Assembly: GCF_024343615.1 (NCBI RefSeq)
Contig: NZ_RJUB01000141.1
Span: 62,001 to 126,000, forward strand
Reading direction: 5' to 3'
Source: Ferruginibacter sp. HRS2-29
GTDB lineage: Bacteria; Bacteroidota; Bacteroidia; Chitinophagales; Chitinophagaceae
Length of the DNA: 64,000 bases
Made by a program: the position numbers and the translations under genes. Positions within the stretch are counted from its first letter, which is position 1. Every line of letters starts with the position of its first letter. Below the pieces are notes generated by a model that worked only from the letters and a program-made list of their open reading frames with translations, was not told the origin of the DNA and did no database searches. Shown here in pieces: positions 44,955 to 53,790 of this stretch.

Positions 44955-46076
44955 CTACTTAATCAGACTTGCGAGCTTGCTTTCCAACGCAGGCCCGCGA
45001 AGGTTTTTAGCGATCACATTTCCCTGCGGATCTAGTAAGAAATTCTGCGGAATGCTTACGATCTCAAACTGGTGAGCCACTTCATTTCCCCAGCCTTTCA
45101 GGTCGCTCACATGTGTCCAGGTAAGTCCATCCATTTTGATAGCATCCAGCCAGGCCGGTTTTGCCTGATCAAGGGAAACGCCCAGAACGGTAAAATTCTT
45201 ATCCTTAAATTTTGTATAAACATTCACCACATTCGGATTTTCCATCCGGCACGGACGGCACCAGCTTGCCCAGAAATCTACCAATACATATTTTCCTTTG
45301 AAAGAAGAAAGCCTGATCTGATTTCCTGAAGTATCTGCCTGTGAAAAATCAGCCAATGGTTTACCTATCGGGTTCTTCTTGCTGTCGGCAATCTGCTTTG
45401 CAATGATTCCGCCGATGGGAGAATTTTTGGGCATCACGCCAAGACTGTTAAAATCCGCTTCCAGCAACGAATCACTTTCGGTCAATTGGTAGTGACGGTA
45501 AACCGCCAATGGCGTGATGTAGGATTCTTTATTATCCTGGATGAACTTTGCGAAAGCCTGTTCTGCATTTTTCTTTACCAGGGTATCTGTCACCGGTTCA
45601 CCCATAAATAATTTTTCATATGGTTTGTAAATACCCATGAATTTTGTGAAATCATCATGAGAAGCAGAACCCTTGATGACAGCGGATTCCAACTGATCTT
45701 TTTTTGCATTTACAGTAACAAGACTATTATCAAGGAACAGCGTGATGAAAGGTGCGCCGCCGGTAAACGTGAGCACTTTAAAATCGGGGAACATGCTCTG
45801 CCCGGTGAAACTGAATTTACCTTTCGTTACAACAGCATTGCCTTCAGGCGCTCCGTTATTGCCATTCAGCAATGTTACCGGAGTACCATCGGGATAACCC
45901 CCTACCGTTCCGTCAATCAGGAATCCGTCGGCAGGTTTTGTGAGTTTTGTAATTAAAGGAGTTTTTACCACCTTTTTTGCTACCACCGTTTTTTTAGCTT
46001 TTACAGGTGTTTTTTTTACCTGGGCAAAACCGATCGCCGGTATCACAAGTAGCAGGAATATATATTTTTTCATCAT
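44955..46076 (-). CDS. TlpA-like thiol-disulfide oxidoreductase (DUF4369-type N-terminus, 373 aa)
   Basis: A signal peptide (MKKYIFLLLVIPAIGFAQ) is followed by an unusual Lys/Val/Thr-rich basic linker (about residues 20-45, KKTPVKAKKTVVAKKVVKTP). Then comes a beta-rich DUF4369-like domain (GFLIDGTVGGYPDGTPVTLL). The C-terminal AhpC/TSA-thioredoxin domain starts at GKPLADFSQADTSGN. The active site is WCRPC in YVLVDFWASWCRPCRMENP at about residue 275, followed by the cis-Pro loop VSIPQNFLLDPQG. Such proteins reduce periplasmic disulfides, for example in cytochrome maturation; the target here is unknown. Two adjacent ATGs open the frame; either may be used. Confidence 0.92.
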   Translation of the reverse strand: MMKKYIFLLLVIPAIGFAQVKKTPVKAKKTVVAKKVVKTPLITKLTKPADGFLIDGTVGGYPDGTPVTLLNGNNGAPEGNAVVTKGKFSFTGQSMFPDFKVLTFTGGAPFITLFLDNSLVTVNAKKDQLESAVIKGSASHDDFTKFMGIYKPYEKLFMGEPVTDTLVKKNAEQAFAKFIQDNKESYITPLAVYRHYQLTESDSLLEADFNSLGVMPKNSPIGGIIAKQIADSKKNPIGKPLADFSQADTSGNQIRLSSFKGKYVLVDFWASWCRPCRMENPNVVNVYTKFKDKNFTVLGVSLDQAKPAWLDAIKMDGLTWTHVSDLKGWGNEVAHQFEIVSIPQNFLLDPQGNVIAKNLRGPALESKLASLIK

Positions 46077-46151
46077 TGATTATTGAAGATGCAATTTAGA
46101 ATTCTGTCCCGGTTTTTACAGCTGTGGAAAGATTATTAACAGCTTTATATA

Positions 46152-46925
46152 TCAATTATTCTTAATGGAATTTATAAAATCCCTTGTGACGGTATCGATA
46201 TCAGTGGCCGATTGAAGGGCTTTGATGTACGCTGAGCCGATGATAGCGCCGGATGCATGCTTAGCAGCCGCATCGAATGTAGCCTTGTCCCTGATGCCGA
46301 AACCAATCAACACGGGGTTCTTTAACTTCATTTCCTGCAACCCTTTGAAATAGCCTTCCTGCTCAGCAAAAGAAGTCTGTTGACCGGTAGTAGCAGAGGA
46401 AGAAACCGCATACAGAAAACCACCACTGAGTTTATCGGCCTTGCGGATTCGTTGCTCGCTGGTGACTGGCGTTACGAGGAAGATCACATGTAGCCCATGT
46501 TCTTTAAAAACATCCTTATAAAGCGTTTCATATTCATGCATCGGAAGGTCAGGAAGAATGATGCCTGAAATACCCGCAGCTTCTGCATCTTCACAAAAGC
46601 GACGTATGCCATATTGTAAAACCGGGTTCAGGTATCCCATCAGGATCACAGGAATTTTGATCGAATCCCTTGTCTTGTATAATTGCTCAAATATCTTTTG
46701 AATGGAAATCCCATTTGCCAAAGCCTGCATATTACTTTGCTGTATCACCGGGCCATCGGCAACAGGATCGCTGTAAGGGATGCCCACTTCAATGATATCG
46801 GCACCGTGCCGTTGCAATGAAAGCATCACTTCAGTCGTACTCTCCAGCGACGGGAACCCCGCTGTACAATACATGTTCAGGACAGGCCGCTGGCGCTGCA
46901 AAAATAATTGGTCGAGTTTATTCAT
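46152..46925 (-). CDS. trpA: Tryptophan synthase alpha subunit
   Basis: TrpA cleaves indole-3-glycerol phosphate to indole and glyceraldehyde 3-phosphate; the indole passes through a tunnel to TrpB. The TIM barrel shows YCTAGFPSLEST, the catalytic Glu in ADIIEVGIPYSDP, VADGPVIQQSNMQAL, the catalytic Asp in GISGIILPDLP, and the phosphate-binding GFGIRD and GAIIGSAYIK. The start is placed at 46925 (MNKLDQLFLQ), 7 nt after the trpB stop; a longer frame overlaps trpB. It is the last gene of the operon. Confidence 0.97.
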   Translation of the reverse strand: MNKLDQLFLQRQRPVLNMYCTAGFPSLESTTEVMLSLQRHGADIIEVGIPYSDPVADGPVIQQSNMQALANGISIQKIFEQLYKTRDSIKIPVILMGYLNPVLQYGIRRFCEDAEAAGISGIILPDLPMHEYETLYKDVFKEHGLHVIFLVTPVTSEQRIRKADKLSGGFLYAVSSSATTGQQTSFAEQEGYFKGLQEMKLKNPVLIGFGIRDKATFDAAAKHASGAIIGSAYIKALQSATDIDTVTRDFINSIKNN

Positions 46926-46932
46926 GATATAT

Positions 46933-48132
46933 CTACAAATGATCCATGTAAGCCGCGAGATCCTTATCTCCTCTTCCACTCAGGCACACGACAACAATGT
47001 CATCTTTTTTAAATTCAGTTTTATTCAATATAGCCAGTGCATGTGCCGATTCCAGGGCCGGTATGATACCTTCTTTCCTGGCAAGATTAAAAGCAGCCTG
47101 CAGCGCTTCTTCATCTGTAGCACTCAAAAACTCAGCACGCCTGCTTGTATACAATTGAGCATGTAACGGGCCGATGCCCGGATAATCCAGACCGGCTGAA
47201 ATGCTGTGTGGCTCTACAACCTGGCCATCCGTGGTTTGCATGAGCAGGCTTTTGCTGCCATGAAGAATACCGGTAGTACCGAGTTGAGTGGTAGCGGCAG
47301 ATCTGCCGCTGCCGATACCACATCCGGCTGCTTCTACCGCCAGCAGCTTCACTTTTTTTTCATTGATAAAATGATAAAAAGCACCGGCCGCATTGCTTCC
47401 GCCGCCAACACATGCAACTATATGTGTAGGATTTTCATCGCCGGTCACTTTCTTCAATTGTTTCTTCATTTCCTTACTGATCACACTTTGAAACCTTGCC
47501 ACCATATCAGGGTAAGGATGCGGCCCCACCACGCTCCCGATGATATAATAGGTATCGGAAGGATTGTTGATCCAATCCCTGATAGCTTCATTGGTAGCGT
47601 CTTTCAGCGTTTTACTTCCGCTGGTAGCGGGAATGACTGTGGCGCCAAGCATCTTCATCCTGGCAACATTAGGCGCCTGCCGTTCGATATCTTTTTCGCC
47701 CATGTATACGATACATTCGAGGCCTTTCAATGCACAAACTGTTGCCGTAGCCACTCCATGCTGTCCTGCTCCTGTTTCGGCGATGATCCGTTTTTTACCC
47801 AAGGCCTCCGCCAGCAATACCTGCCCGATCGTATTATTGATCTTGTGAGCACCGGTATGGCAAAGGTCTTCACGCTTCAGATAAATATTCGTATTGTATT
47901 GTTCGCTTAAATTTTTTGCAAAATATAACGGTGTAGGCCTGCCTGCATAATCTTTCAGCAATGCATCAAATGCCTTTTTGAATTTTTTGGTGGAAGTCAG
48001 CTTAAGATAATTATCCTTCAGCTCCTCCACATTCGGATACAACATTTCAGGAACATACGCTCCGCCAAAATCACCGTAATAGCCGTGTTTATCGGGATTT
48101 AAAAGATCCTTTGTTCTATTGATTTTCTTCAT
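46933..48132 (-). CDS. trpB: Tryptophan synthase beta subunit
   Basis: TrpB joins indole with serine to form tryptophan, using pyridoxal phosphate. The PLP lysine lies in [13 protein letters not shown] (about residue 90). The substrate motif [13 protein letters not shown], the phosphate-binding loop [10 protein letters not shown] and the C-terminal CLSGRGDKD are all intact. The length of 399 residues is typical for TrpB1. It is preceded by a hairpin in the 152-nt gap after trpF, the largest gap inside the operon, so trpBA may also be expressed or regulated separately. Confidence 0.98.
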   Translation of the reverse strand: MKKINRTKDLLNPDKHGYYGDFGGAYVPEMLYPNVEELKDNYLKLTSTKKFKKAFDALLKDYAGRPTPLYFAKNLSEQYNTNIYLKREDLCHTGAHKINNTIGQVLLAEALGKKRIIAETGAGQHGVATATVCALKGLECIVYMGEKDIERQAPNVARMKMLGATVIPATSGSKTLKDATNEAIRDWINNPSDTYYIIGSVVGPHPYPDMVARFQSVISKEMKKQLKKVTGDENPTHIVACVGGGSNAAGAFYHFINEKKVKLLAVEAAGCGIGSGRSAATTQLGTTGILHGSKSLLMQTTDGQVVEPHSISAGLDYPGIGPLHAQLYTSRRAEFLSATDEEALQAAFNLARKEGIIPALESAHALAILNKTEFKKDDIVVVCLSGRGDKDLAAYMDHL

Positions 48133-48158
48133 ATATGATGTAATTGAAGATCTTTTTA

Positions 48159-48279
48159 TGTATGATGTATGATCTATGATCTATGATGTATGATATCTTC
48201 AGGATTATGATTTATACAATTTATCAGAATACCAACAAATCGAAAAAAAATCATACATCATACATCTAACATCATACAT
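48159..48279. repeat. Word hairpin inside the trp operon (ATGTATGAT type)
   Basis: The left arm (48159-48195, ATGTATGATGTATGATC) and the right arm (48250-48279, inverse words ATCATACATCATACAT) are separated by about 55 nt. The word family is the one at 24497-24576. It fills the gap between trpF and trpB, where the operon must be read through. Confidence 0.88.
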
Positions 48280-48284
48280 TGTTT

Positions 48285-48914
48285 TTATTTCAGTCCGTGA
48301 ATAAATTGTAATACCAATGCCATGTCCTTCACTCCGGGTTCTTTTTCAAACTGGCTGTTGATATCAACTCCGTAAAAATCGGGATGACGGAATTTCTTTA
48401 CCAATGCCGCATCTTTTGGGGAAATGCCACCGCTCAGGAAAAACGGTTTTTCAATTTTGCTTTCGGCTATTTTCTTCCAGTCGAATTTTTCCCCGCTCCC
48501 GCCAAACAATTCCTTATGGGCCGCATCAAACAGGTAATAGTCACAAAATTCATCGTATTCAGCTATCATATAATCGATCGACTTATCACTCTTATCATCC
48601 ACCCTGAAAGCCTTGATCACTTCGATCTCTGCTGATATCTTTTCGCACAGGTGCGGGCTTTCATCACCATGCAGTTGAACGATATCCAGTTCATAATCTT
48701 CCACCGTCTGCATTATTGCATCGTATTCTTCATTTACGAAAACACCTACTTTTTTTATATCCAGGTCGGCACCTGAAATTTCTTCCTTCGTCAGTTTATT
48801 CCCGGCGTATCGCGGAGATTGTTTGTAAAAGATCAGTCCTGCAAAATCCACATCCAACCCATCCAGCTGCTGCAATTGTTTCAATGTGGTGATACCACAA
48901 ACCTTAATGTTCAT
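48285..48914 (-). CDS. trpF: Phosphoribosylanthranilate isomerase
   Basis: TrpF rearranges phosphoribosylanthranilate to CdRP, the third step of tryptophan synthesis. It is a stand-alone TIM barrel of 209 residues. The catalytic Cys lies in MNIKVCGITT and the catalytic Asp in YYLFDAAHKE. Phosphate-binding loops FFLSGGISPKDA and GVDINSQFEKEPGVKD are visible. It begins 2 nt after the trpC stop, so translation is likely coupled. Confidence 0.96.
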   Translation of the reverse strand: MNIKVCGITTLKQLQQLDGLDVDFAGLIFYKQSPRYAGNKLTKEEISGADLDIKKVGVFVNEEYDAIMQTVEDYELDIVQLHGDESPHLCEKISAEIEVIKAFRVDDKSDKSIDYMIAEYDEFCDYYLFDAAHKELFGGSGEKFDWKKIAESKIEKPFFLSGGISPKDAALVKKFRHPDFYGVDINSQFEKEPGVKDMALVLQFIHGLK

Positions 48915-48916
48915 AT

Positions 48917-49702
48917 TTATTTTTTTATATTTTTCACAAATCTTTCAAATGCCGCCCCCGGGTCCTGCTCCTTCATAAAGTGTTCGCCGATGAGAAAACC
49001 TTTATAACCCGCTTCCCTGAAAATACGGATGGTGGCCGGATCATCGATCCCACTTTCCGCAATTTTTATCATGCCGGAAGGCAATGCTTCCGCAAGTTGC
49101 AAAGATCGGTTTATATCAACTTTAAAAGATTTTAAACTTCGGTTATTTATTCCTACCATATCAATTTCTTCGCACAGATGTTCCAGTTCTTCTTCTTCGT
49201 GTAACTCCAGCAAAACCTGCATTCCCAGCTGCTTTGCGGTTCCGGCAAGCGATCTTACTTCCTGCTTCGTAAGGCATGCCGCTATCAATAAGATCACATC
49301 TGCACCCATCGCCTTCGCTGCCAGCACCTGGTAAGGATCGATCATGAAATCTTTTCTTAATATAGGAATATGATTGTTTCTTGCCACCGCAAGATCTTCT
49401 GTACTACCGCCAAAAAAATGATGATCCGTTAAAACCGACAACCCACTTGCTCCATGAACAGTATAATCTCCGGTAACTTTTGCCACATCTGCAAATTGAT
49501 GGATATATCCTTTGGAAGGTGAACGCCTTTTGAATTCAGCGATGATGCCGGTTGCTCCTTCCTCCAGGAGATTATTTTTCAATGATATACAGGTACGTTC
49601 GAAATGGATGGATTGCATCAGTTCCTTTTCAGGCACAAGCGTCCTTCGTGCTTCCACTTCTTCCCGTTTATAAGCAACTATTTCATCGAGTATATTTTTC
49701 AT
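48917..49702 (-). CDS. trpC: Indole-3-glycerol phosphate synthase
   Basis: TrpC closes the indole ring, turning CdRP into indole-3-glycerol phosphate. The motifs are IIAEFKRRSPSKG (catalytic Lys and Glu), PILRKDFMIDPYQV with the general-acid Lys, ADVILLIAACL, MVGINNRSLKSF, and IAESGIDDP. The 261 residues are a monofunctional form, not fused to TrpF. Its ATG overlaps the trpD stop by four bases (ATGA). Confidence 0.97.
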   Translation of the reverse strand: MKNILDEIVAYKREEVEARRTLVPEKELMQSIHFERTCISLKNNLLEEGATGIIAEFKRRSPSKGYIHQFADVAKVTGDYTVHGASGLSVLTDHHFFGGSTEDLAVARNNHIPILRKDFMIDPYQVLAAKAMGADVILLIAACLTKQEVRSLAGTAKQLGMQVLLELHEEEELEHLCEEIDMVGINNRSLKSFKVDINRSLQLAEALPSGMIKIAESGIDDPATIRIFREAGYKGFLIGEHFMKEQDPGAAFERFVKNIKK

Positions 49703-50688
49703 TTTGCTGTCAAGTTTTTTAAACTCTGATACGCTTTACCACTTTCAAGGCTCTGCACCGCAAGCTGGTAGCAGGTTTCATAATTATCATATTTCCCTGT
49801 ACATTGTAATGCCATCGCGGCATTGGCAAGCACTACAGCATTTTGGGCCCAGGTGCCTTCCCCTTTAATGATCTTCAAAAAGATGTCGGCGGCTTCTTCC
49901 ACCGAATTACCTCCATGAATATCCGCGGCAGTCACCGTTCTTTTGCCGATCGCTTCCGCACTCAGCACCTGTTCGCCTTTGTTGGTGATCACTTTGGTAT
50001 CGCCGGTCAAAGATATTTCATCATATCCATCCAGACTATGGATGATGGTAAATGCCGTATCGCCTTCCTGCAGCATATAATTGTATATGCGTGCCATTTC
50101 GGGACTATACACCCCAACAAGCTGATAGGCCGGAGATGCAGGATTTACCATGGGGCCAAGCATATTAAAAAATGTACGTACCCCCAGGCTTTTGCGGATA
50201 CCACCCACCGCTTTCAATGCAGGATGGAAAAGTGGCGCATGCAAAAAGCAGATGTTGGCCTGATCCAATTGCCTGTTCAATTCCGTACTATCTTTGCTAA
50301 AACGATACCCCAACTGTTCCATCACATTCGATGAACCACTAATCGAAGAAGCGCCATAGTTGCCATGTTTGGCCACTTTGTTGCCTGTTCCCGCTACAAT
50401 GAAACAACTCAGCGTGGAAATATTGAATGTATTTTTTCCATCACCTCCTGTGCCAACAATATCCATCACATCGTGCCCTTTCACATCTACCGGCAATGCC
50501 AGTTGTAGCAATGCATCTTTGAAACCATGCAACTCATCGATCGTCACGGTACGCATAAGGTATACCGTTATGAAGGAGGCAATTTCGGCATCGTTATATA
50601 CCCCGTTGGATATGTTTATCAACACTTCCATCGCCTGCCGGCGGGAAAGGCTTTTGTATTCGAATAAATAATTCAATATTTTTTTCAT
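49699..50688 (-). CDS. trpD: Anthranilate phosphoribosyltransferase
   Basis: TrpD transfers the phosphoribosyl group of PRPP to anthranilate. The glycine-rich loop DIVGTGGDGKNTFNISTLS, the KHGNYGASSISGSSN segment with the anthranilate and PRPP contacts, and the region TFFNMLGPMVNPA are all visible. The length of 329 residues is normal. It follows trpG after 71 nt that contain a T-rich stretch but no clear hairpin. Confidence 0.97.
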   Translation of the reverse strand: MKKILNYLFEYKSLSRRQAMEVLINISNGVYNDAEIASFITVYLMRTVTIDELHGFKDALLQLALPVDVKGHDVMDIVGTGGDGKNTFNISTLSCFIVAGTGNKVAKHGNYGASSISGSSNVMEQLGYRFSKDSTELNRQLDQANICFLHAPLFHPALKAVGGIRKSLGVRTFFNMLGPMVNPASPAYQLVGVYSPEMARIYNYMLQEGDTAFTIIHSLDGYDEISLTGDTKVITNKGEQVLSAEAIGKRTVTAADIHGGNSVEEAADIFLKIIKGEGTWAQNAVVLANAAMALQCTGKYDNYETCYQLAVQSLESGKAYQSLKNLTAK

Positions 50689-50759
50689 TATAATTTTTTT
50701 TTTGAACGAGCCACAGGAAAGTTCCTACGAATTATAGATCATCCATGATCAACTGTCAA

Positions 50760-51329
50760 CTATTGCTTCAGCCAGTTCCTCATGATCTTCTCTCCATCCG
50801 GCGTCAATACGCTTTCAGGATGAAACTGCATGCCACGTACATCAAATTTTTTATGCTGTAATGCCATGATATAATTATTGTCATCCCGGGCAGTTATTTC
50901 CAGTTCCTTTGGAAAGCCCTGTTCATCAACGATCCAGGAATGATAACGCCCGACTGTTATCTGTTGCGGCAGCGACCTGAAAAGTTCTTTTTCTGCTGCG
51001 TCGATGCTTATCGGCGTAGCCACGCCATGGTATACTGCAGAAAGGTTGGTAAGTTTCCCTCCAAATGCTTCACCAATTGCCTGATGGCCTAAACACACGC
51101 CCAGTATTGATTTGGTGGAGGCATATTCCTTTATCAACCCCAGCAGCATGCCGGCTTCGGATGGTATACCGGGACCGGGAGATAAAATGATCTTATCATA
51201 TGCTTTCACTTTTTCCAAAGCGATCTCATCGTTCCTGTATACATCTACTTTGAGGTGCATGATCTTTTCGACCAGGTGCACCAGGTTGTAGGTGAAAGAA
51301 TCGTAATTATCGAAGACTAATATTTTCAC
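50760..51329 (-). CDS. trpG: Anthranilate synthase component II (glutamine amidotransferase)
   Basis: TrpG supplies ammonia from glutamine to TrpE. The class I amidotransferase triad is present: the nucleophile Cys in ILGVCLGHQAIGEAFGG (about residue 79) and the His-Glu pair in MQFHPESVLTPDG. The oxyanion loop ILSPGPGIPSE is intact. It has 189 residues, is not fused to TrpD or TrpE, and starts 10 nt after trpE. A dual use for para-aminobenzoate synthesis is possible but not visible. Confidence 0.96.
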   Translation of the reverse strand: MKILVFDNYDSFTYNLVHLVEKIMHLKVDVYRNDEIALEKVKAYDKIILSPGPGIPSEAGMLLGLIKEYASTKSILGVCLGHQAIGEAFGGKLTNLSAVYHGVATPISIDAAEKELFRSLPQQITVGRYHSWIVDEQGFPKELEITARDDNNYIMALQHKKFDVRGMQFHPESVLTPDGEKIMRNWLKQ

Positions 51330-51339
51330 GTCGATTATT

Positions 51340-52770
51340 TTAAAAAGTAATTTCCTGCGCTGCGCTGATCGCTTTTTTCAACGCACCTAATTTATTGTTC
51401 ACTTCCTGCAATTCACTTTCGGGTTTGCTGGAAACCACCACACCGGCGCCGGCCTGGTAAGTGAGTGTATTATTTTTGCTGAGAAAAGTGCGGATCATGA
51501 TGGCATGATTGCAATTGCCATTGAAACCGATGAAACCTATGGCGCCGCCATAAAATCCACGGGCTGTATTTTCGAGCTGATCGATGAGCTGCATCGCTTT
51601 GTATTTCGGCGCTCCGCTTAATGTACCTGCGGGAAATGTACTTCCCAATATCCGGAAAGGATTTTTTTCTTTACCGATCCTGCCCTGCACTTCGCTTACA
51701 AGATGTATCACATGCGAAAAATAATTCACTTTTTTAAATTGTGTCACTTCCACTTCAGTACTTACGCGGCTGAGGTCGTTGCGGGCAAGATCCACCAGCA
51801 TCACATGCTCGGCATTTTCCTTTTCATCGGCTTCCAGTTGAATGGCCAGTTGCTTGTCGATATCATCGTCACCCGAACGTTTGAATGTACCCGCGATCGG
51901 ATGTACGATCACTTTTTCCTTATCGATGATCACCTGGCTTTCGGGAGAAGAGCCCGTGAGTTTATAATCGCCATAATCAAAATAAAAAAGATAAGGGCTC
52001 GGGTTGATACTGCGCAAAGACCTGTAAACATTGAATTCATCGCCGGTGAATTGTTGCTGAAAACGCCGGCTCAGTACGATCTGGAAGGTATCGCCCCTAT
52101 GACAACTATCAATTCCTTTTTGAACCATCGCACGGTATTGTTCATCGGTTATATTGGAAGTCTCTGCATTTTTCAATGCAAAAGGAAACACCGGTACATC
52201 CTTGCTGCGGATGATGCTTTCCACATTGGCAAGACCGCTTTCCACCTGGTCAAAATGGTTTTCGCAGAGATACAATTCATCCTTGAAATGATCGATGATG
52301 ATCACGTATTGATACAAACGGTAGCGCATCATGGGGATCAATTCGTGTTCACGCCCGCTTATTTTTTTCTTATCAAAAACTATATTTTCAAAAAACTGCA
52401 CTGCATCATAAGTGGTATAACCGAATATCCCCTGAGCGATGTTGACAGGCTTTGCAGCGGGCTCTTTCACTTCAAACCGATCCATGAATCCCTGCATGAT
52501 GGCAGGCAGGTCATCGCCCGGCTGTATCTGTAATTTTTCCGGTTGCCTGCCAGGCAATTTGAATTCGAAAGAGCGGCCATCAGTGATCTCTATACCGCCG
52601 ATCGCATTGATACCGATAATGGAAAGGTTATTTTCCCCGGCATGAAAATCGGTGCTTTCCAGCAGGATGGTATCCCTGAACTTATCCCGGAGCCTGAGAT
52701 AAATACCGACCGGAGTGAATATGTCGGCGAGCATCTTTTTATGCGAAGTGACGAAGGTTATTTTTTTCAT
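51340..52770 (-). CDS. trpE: Anthranilate synthase component I
   Basis: TrpE makes anthranilate from chorismate and ammonia, the committed step of tryptophan synthesis. The chorismate-binding domain shows DTFQIVLSRRF, PSPYLFYFDYGDYKLTGSSP, HPIAGTFKRSG, ENAEHVMLVDLARND, FPAGTLSGAPK and YGGAIGFIGFNG. The N-terminal domain contains LLESTDFHAGENN, close to the LLES element that binds feedback tryptophan in other TrpE proteins. The start is placed at 52770 (MKKITFVTSH), 20 nt past the attenuator's T run; an upstream in-frame start at 52797 would fall in that run. Confidence 0.97.
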   Translation of the reverse strand: MKKITFVTSHKKMLADIFTPVGIYLRLRDKFRDTILLESTDFHAGENNLSIIGINAIGGIEITDGRSFEFKLPGRQPEKLQIQPGDDLPAIMQGFMDRFEVKEPAAKPVNIAQGIFGYTTYDAVQFFENIVFDKKKISGREHELIPMMRYRLYQYVIIIDHFKDELYLCENHFDQVESGLANVESIIRSKDVPVFPFALKNAETSNITDEQYRAMVQKGIDSCHRGDTFQIVLSRRFQQQFTGDEFNVYRSLRSINPSPYLFYFDYGDYKLTGSSPESQVIIDKEKVIVHPIAGTFKRSGDDDIDKQLAIQLEADEKENAEHVMLVDLARNDLSRVSTEVEVTQFKKVNYFSHVIHLVSEVQGRIGKEKNPFRILGSTFPAGTLSGAPKYKAMQLIDQLENTARGFYGGAIGFIGFNGNCNHAIMIRTFLSKNNTLTYQAGAGVVVSSKPESELQEVNNKLGALKKAISAAQEITF

Positions 52771-52789
52771 GAATCCTGTTATATTGATC

Positions 52790-52822
52790 AAAAACAAAAA
52801 GCCCCGACAATTGTGTCGGGGC
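52790..52822 (-). terminator. Attenuator terminator of the trp operon
   Basis: On the minus strand a 9-bp perfect stem GCCCCGACA/TGTCGGGGC with a CAAT loop is followed by TTTTTGTTTTT. This is a textbook intrinsic terminator placed between the leader peptide and trpE, so it can only act on the trp transcript itself. Confidence 0.93.
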
Positions 52823-52875
52823 CTGGTATCTTATAATTATACAAATACGGTTATGACACAATCATTGTTCGATTG
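52809..52875 (-). promoter_or_regulatory. Trp antiterminator and pause-hairpin segments
   Basis: On the minus strand, segment 1 (CAATC, 52875-52871) lies just after the Trp codons and pairs with segment 2 (GATTG at 52863-52859). Segment 2, extended as GATTGTGTC (52863-52855), is also complementary to segment 3, GACACAATT (52817-52809), with eight Watson-Crick pairs and one G-U. Segment 3 is part of the terminator's 5' arm and loop. Pairing 2:3 therefore prevents the terminator. A ribosome stalled on the Trp codons would cover segment 1 and free segment 2. Confidence 0.85.
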
Positions 52876-52915
52876 CCCACCACCATGCTTTGTTATTTGA
52901 ATGAATAGTTGTCAT
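52862..52915 (-). CDS. trpL: trp leader peptide
   Basis: The 17-residue frame reads MTTIHSNNKAWWWAIEQ, with three consecutive Trp codons (TGG x3, 52885-52877) and a TGA stop, 40 nt before the terminator stem. Its product has no function of its own; its translation measures charged tRNA-Trp. The frame lies alone on the minus strand ahead of trpE. A CATATTTG at 52931-52924, one base off the -7 consensus TAnnTTTG, is a possible promoter and would give an almost leaderless start. Confidence 0.93.
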   Translation of the reverse strand: MTTIHSNNKAWWWAIEQ

Positions 52916-52984
52916 TTGTAATGCAAATATGAATCAGAATAATCGAATTAAAAAATAAATTTTGCCTCCTGGCCTACAACTTAT

Positions 52985-53056
52985 CTGTCAGCCTGGGCTT
53001 GTCGAAGGCGGGTCCGATAATAAACATGCCTTCGACAAGCTCAGGCTGACTGACAG
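52985..53056. repeat. Inverted repeat (GCCTTCGACAAGCTCAGGCT type)
   Basis: The arms 52988-53009 and 53028-53049 are 22 nt and match at 21 positions; outer CTGTCA/TGACAG bases extend the stem. The element lies upstream of both the trp operon and the divergent NAD-binding gene. From general knowledge this GACAAGCTCAGGCTGA word recurs in many Bacteroidota genomes as an intergenic repeat. Confidence 0.9.
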
Positions 53057-53147
53057 GAAGATTTAAATTACACATCAGAACTCTATCAGATTTTGTGCAT
53101 ACATTTAACCCGTAAACAAACGTATACATCCTTTTACATTCGAATAT

Positions 53148-53783
53148 ATGATACTAACCATCTTCGGCAGCACAGGTCACGTAGGCAAACATCTTGTAAA
53201 GCAGGCTCTCCACAACGGGCACACGGTGAGGGCTTTTGGCAGAAATGTATATACTTCAGGTTTTCCCGAAAATGAGCACCTGCAGTTGATCACGAGCGCT
53301 TTGTTTGATGAAAAGCAGGTGTTCGATGCCATTGCCGGCAGCGGTGCGGTGCTTTCCGTGCTTGGAGGTGCTTTCGATGGCACCGATCATACCCGCTCTT
53401 TAGGCATGAAAAATATCGTAGCTCAAATGGAGAAAGCGGGGGTAAAACGTATCATCGCCCTTGGCGGAATGGGTGTGCTGGATGTTTCGGAAGAAGATCA
53501 TTCCAAACTCATGGATGCGGAATCTTATCCGAAAGAATACCTGCCGGTTGGATACGAACACCTGAAAGCTTATGAATATTTAAAGGCGTCCAACCTCGAC
53601 TGGACATTTGTTTGTTCGCCGGATATCGTGGAAGCGGATGAAACAGGCATCATCCACACGGCTGCAAACGTAGGGCCTGTGCCCAATAGCGGTAAGATCA
53701 ATTCCGGGGACCTCGCTTTGTTCATGCTGGATGAATTGAAAAGGAATGAATATGTGAAAGAGAGGGTGGGAATTTCAAATTGA
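53148..53783 (+). CDS. NAD(P)-binding protein of the NmrA/SDR type (211 aa)
   Basis: A Rossmann fold opens the protein with the glycine motif FGSTGHVGKHLVKQAL. The segments GHTVRAFGRN, VLSVLGG and RIIALGGMGVLD match atypical short-chain dehydrogenases such as NmrA-like or BVR-B-like proteins. The Tyr-x-x-x-Lys catalytic pair is not obvious, as usual in this group: they may act as reductases or redox sensors. The length suits a single-domain form. It stands alone, divergent from trp, with a weak hairpin behind it. Confidence 0.85.
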   Translation: MILTIFGSTGHVGKHLVKQALHNGHTVRAFGRNVYTSGFPENEHLQLITSALFDEKQVFDAIAGSGAVLSVLGGAFDGTDHTRSLGMKNIVAQMEKAGVKRIIALGGMGVLDVSEEDHSKLMDAESYPKEYLPVGYEHLKAYEYLKASNLDWTFVCSPDIVEADETGIIHTAANVGPVPNSGKINSGDLALFMLDELKRNEYVKERVGISN

Positions 53784-53790
53784 GTTTTTT

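Noticed and set aside
50689..50759. A second attenuator or riboswitch between trpG and trpD
   Set aside because: The 71 nt show a T-rich run but no stable stem or short frame with Trp codons.
52790..52822. The GCCCCGACA hairpin as the ordinary terminator of a neighbouring gene
   Set aside because: No gene ends there: the only transcript crossing it in the T-run direction is the trp leader, so it is an attenuator.
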